Shown one piece after another: positions 61,943 to 64,000 of a stretch of DNA of 64,000 nucleotides (the first letter of the stretch is position 1; each line of letters opens with the position of its first letter). The notes beneath the pieces are model-generated. The model was not told the origin of the DNA and did no database searches. It saw only the letters and a list, made by a program, of their open reading frames with translations. Made by a program: the position numbers and the translations under genes. This DNA comes from Bog-159 sp963709155 (GTDB lineage Bacteria > Acidobacteriota > Terriglobia > Bryobacterales > Bryobacteraceae), in the NCBI GenBank assembly GCA_963709155.1, contig CAVPVD010000007.1, positions 1,054,001-1,118,000 on the forward strand, in the 5' to 3' direction.

Positions 61943-63166
61943 ATGTTTCGCAGGCTTATCTTCCTTTTGGCGGGCGCACTCTGCGCGGCTTTGGCGGCCG
62001 ACGTACACATCGTCGAAGAGATCGTCGCCAAGGTGAATAACGACATCATCACGCGCGGCGAACTGGCGCATACGCGCCAGGAGATCGAGGCCGAACTCCG
62101 GCAGCAAGGCCTCACCGGCGCCAAACTGCAGGAGGCCCTCCACGTGAAAGCCTCCGACGCTCTGCGCGACGAGATCGACCAGCTTCTGCTGGTGCAGAAA
62201 GCCAAGGACCTCAACATCAATGTCGATTCCGAAATCACCCGGCGGCTGGCGGCCATGCAGGTCCAAAGCAAGATGACCGACGACGACAAGTTCCACGATT
62301 TCCTCCGCGAACAGACGGGCATGCCCTTTGAGGACTACAAGCAGCAGATGAAGAATGCCCTCCTCACCCAGCGCGTCGTTAGCGAAGAGATCGGCTCCCG
62401 CATCATCATCCCGGAGCCGGACAAACGCAAATATTACGACGAGCACAAGAACGATTTCGTGCGCGACGAGCAGGTCTTCCTGCAGCAGATCTTCATCTCC
62501 ACCGAGGGAAAATCGCCGGAGCAGACCGCGGCGGCCGAAAAGAAGGCCAAGGACCTGGTGGCCCGGGCGCGCAAGGGCGAGAAGTTCGGTGACCTGGCAG
62601 CCGCGAATTCCGACGATATGGAAACCGCCCGTAGCGGCGGCGAATTGCCCGGCTACAAGCGCGGCCAGTTGATGAAACCGATCGACGACATCGTCTTCAA
62701 ACAAAATAAAGGTTTCGTCACCGACCCCATCCGCGTCCCCAACGGATTCGTGATTCTGCGCATCATGGAGCGCTACGAAAAAGGGCTGGCGACTTTCGAA
62801 GAGGTCGAAAACGAGATCAACGAAAAGATGGTCATGCCGCAGATGAACGCCAAGGTGCGCACCTATTTGACCAAGCTGCGCACGGAGGCGTTTCTGGAGA
62901 TCAAGACCGGCTACGTGGATAGCGGCGCGGCTCCCGGCAAGGATACGGCGTGGAGGGATGTCGCGCAGTTGAAGCCCCAGACCGTCACCAAGGAAGAAGT
63001 GGCCTCCCACAAAAAGCGCAAGAAGCTGCTGTGGCTGATTCCGATTCCCGGGACGGGCGGCGTGAAGAAGCCCGCTCCCAGTTCCACGCAGCCTGCTGCC
63101 GCGCCCGCCGCCGCGGCGCCGGCTTCCGCATCCGCCCCGGCATCCAGTGCGCCGAGTCAGCCGTAG
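61943..63166 (+). CDS. SurA-like periplasmic peptidyl-prolyl isomerase/chaperone
   Basis: A protein of about 407 residues: signal peptide (RLIFLLAGALCAALAA), SurA N-domain (EEIVAKVNNDIITRGELAHT, LRDEIDQLLLVQKAKDLNIN), then one parvulin domain (QQIFISTEGKSPEQTAAAEK, KGEKFGDLAAANSDDMETA, GGELPGYKRGQLMKPIDDIV, PNGFVILRIMERYEKG). A Pro/Ala/Ser-rich tail of about 40 residues ends the protein. It assists outer-membrane protein folding. ATG 61943 is preferred over GTG 61934. Confidence 0.88.
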   Translation: MFRRLIFLLAGALCAALAADVHIVEEIVAKVNNDIITRGELAHTRQEIEAELRQQGLTGAKLQEALHVKASDALRDEIDQLLLVQKAKDLNINVDSEITRRLAAMQVQSKMTDDDKFHDFLREQTGMPFEDYKQQMKNALLTQRVVSEEIGSRIIIPEPDKRKYYDEHKNDFVRDEQVFLQQIFISTEGKSPEQTAAAEKKAKDLVARARKGEKFGDLAAANSDDMETARSGGELPGYKRGQLMKPIDDIVFKQNKGFVTDPIRVPNGFVILRIMERYEKGLATFEEVENEINEKMVMPQMNAKVRTYLTKLRTEAFLEIKTGYVDSGAAPGKDTAWRDVAQLKPQTVTKEEVASHKKRKKLLWLIPIPGTGGVKKPAPSSTQPAAAPAAAAPASASAPASSAPSQP

Positions 63167-63181
63167 TCGCCCGGCGCTGCC

Positions 63182-64000
63182 ATGAAATCGCCCTATGTGA
63201 ACGAACTCAAACCGGATCAAGTCATCACCAGCAGCTTTCTGGTTTGCTCCAAGGAGATCCGGCAGAAGAAGAAGGGCGACCCCTACCTTTCCCTGCAGCT
63301 CGGCGATCGCACCGGCGAGTTGGACGCCAAGATGTGGGACAACGTCGTGGATGTGATGGAGACCTTCGAGCGCGACGACTTCGTCAAAGTCAAAGGCCTC
63401 ATCCAGATCTTCCACAACCGCCCGCAGTTGACCCTCCACACCATCCAGCGCATCAGCGACCGCGATGTGGATTTCGGCGATTACTTTCCCGCCTCCACGC
63501 GCGATCGCAACGAAATGTGGCTGGAATTGCGCGGATTCGCCGCGGCCGTCGCCAACCCGCACCTGAATCGCCTGCTGGCGGCGCTGCTCGACGACCCCGA
63601 TGTCGCGCGGCGTTATCGCGAGGCGCCGGCCGCCAAGCAGATCCACCACGCCTATCTGGGCGGCTTGATCGAACACGTATTGTCGCTCTGTAATCTGGCG
63701 CGCATGGTGGCCGGCCACTATCCCATGATCGACTGCGACTTGTTGGTGACCGGCGTCATCCTGCATGACATCGGCAAGATCCACGAGCTGAGCTACGAGC
63801 GTGGCTTCAGTTACAGCGACGAGGGCCAGTTACTCGGACACATGCTGATCGCCGTGCGTATGGTCGGCGACAAGCTGCGCGATATTCCGGACTTTCCGCC
63901 GCGCCTGCGTTCCCTCGTGGAACACATGATCATCAGCCACCACGGGCAATTGGAATTCGGCTCACCGAAAACGCCGGTATTCCCGGAAGCCATGCTGCTG
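63182..64000 (+). CDS. YhaM-like 3'-5' exoribonuclease (OB fold + HD domain), 3' partial
   Basis: The 273 codons run to the right edge without a stop. The N-terminal OB-fold (VITSSFLVCSKEIRQKKKGD, YLSLQLGDRTGELDAKMWD, VKVKGLIQIFHNRPQLTLHT) is followed by an HD metal-dependent domain (GGLIEHVLSLCNLARMV; VILHDIGKIHELSY; SLVEHMIISHHGQLEFGSPK). This architecture is that of YhaM/CBF1-type nucleases acting on RNA or DNA 3' ends. It starts 15 bases after the SurA-like gene, so the two are probably one transcript. Confidence 0.9.
   Translation, partial: MKSPYVNELKPDQVITSSFLVCSKEIRQKKKGDPYLSLQLGDRTGELDAKMWDNVVDVMETFERDDFVKVKGLIQIFHNRPQLTLHTIQRISDRDVDFGDYFPASTRDRNEMWLELRGFAAAVANPHLNRLLAALLDDPDVARRYREAPAAKQIHHAYLGGLIEHVLSLCNLARMVAGHYPMIDCDLLVTGVILHDIGKIHELSYERGFSYSDEGQLLGHMLIAVRMVGDKLRDIPDFPPRLRSLVEHMIISHHGQLEFGSPKTPVFPEAMLL

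Noticed and set aside
61781..63784. A 667-codon open frame on the minus strand
   Set aside because: It is antisense to the SurA-like and YhaM-like genes, both with clear domains. Long antisense frames are expected at this GC content.

Overview
The window is GC-rich, gene-dense bacterial DNA that looks like a soil Acidobacterium of the Bryobacterales/'Candidatus Solibacter' type. This is inferred from gene content, not from a marker gene. The evidence is secreted proteins with the Solibacter-type C-terminal domain (TIGR03437-like; 7.1-9.0 kb and 60.3-61.6 kb), a TonB receptor with an N-terminal carboxypeptidase-regulatory domain, GloVer repeats, seven-bladed GPDGALWFTE propellers, decayed tails of acidobacterial MacB/FtsX-type permeases, and a small microcompartment locus with a sugar-phosphate class II aldolase.

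Layout. 0-4.1 kb: four abutting genes (extended SDR, PAP2 membrane enzyme, GNAT-like acyltransferase, serine-palmitoyltransferase-like enzyme) that together look like a bacterial ceramide/sphingolipid operon. 4.2-13.6 kb: an orphan amino-acid-type binding protein, an esterase, small exported proteins, a Solibacter-type surface protein, glycerol kinase, and a small Cys/His/Met-rich exported protein followed by a TonB receptor. 13.6-14.5 kb: a gene-free stretch that looks like a structured non-coding element. 14.5-19.5 kb: a Tat-exported enolase-superfamily enzyme, a TPR protein, a multi-copy-type hypothetical and a membrane protein, separated by palindromic repeats. 19.5-24.1 kb: kdsC divergent from tilS-ftsH-HAD phosphatase. 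24.1-26.6 kb: a protein ending in an LPXTG sorting signal, a FitA-type antitoxin with a broken VapC toxin, a permease remnant and a MITE-like element.

26.6-29.8 kb (minus strand): rhomboid protease, class II aldolase, one BMC hexamer and three BMC pentamers, with no aldehyde dehydrogenase or phosphotransacylase in view. 29.9-43 kb (plus strand): a GloVer-repeat exoprotein, class III aminotransferase, DUF1080 hydrolase, alpha/beta hydrolase, Baeyer-Villiger-type monooxygenase, a soluble beta-barrel-like protein, then a row of three exported proteins (GPDGALWFTE propeller, PQQ-like propeller, di-heme c-type lipoprotein). 43-49 kb (mostly minus): ABC-2 exporter, tRNA-Asp on the plus strand, a HigBA-like toxin-antitoxin pair, an outer-membrane-like protein, a methyltransferase, a decayed DUF4440 gene, a LysW-like zinc ribbon, and DinB. 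49.2-50.7 kb: two adjacent PPK2 genes. 50.8-58.4 kb (minus): a second exported enolase-superfamily enzyme, a DUF5996 protein, and a fadN-fadA-fadE beta-oxidation operon. 58.7-64 kb: a second propeller, a second Solibacter-type protein, a SurA-like chaperone and a YhaM-like HD/OB exonuclease cut by the right edge.

A recurring theme is the short interspersed palindromic repeats. Three bipartite families plus a G-T-G-A-T-G-G-G type sit in many intergenic gaps, and several genes end inside them, so that the repeat writes the C-terminus or supplies the stop codon. Gene decay is local: a VapC toxin, two permease tails and a DUF4440 gene all lie close to toxin-antitoxin loci, the MITE-like element or the tRNA.
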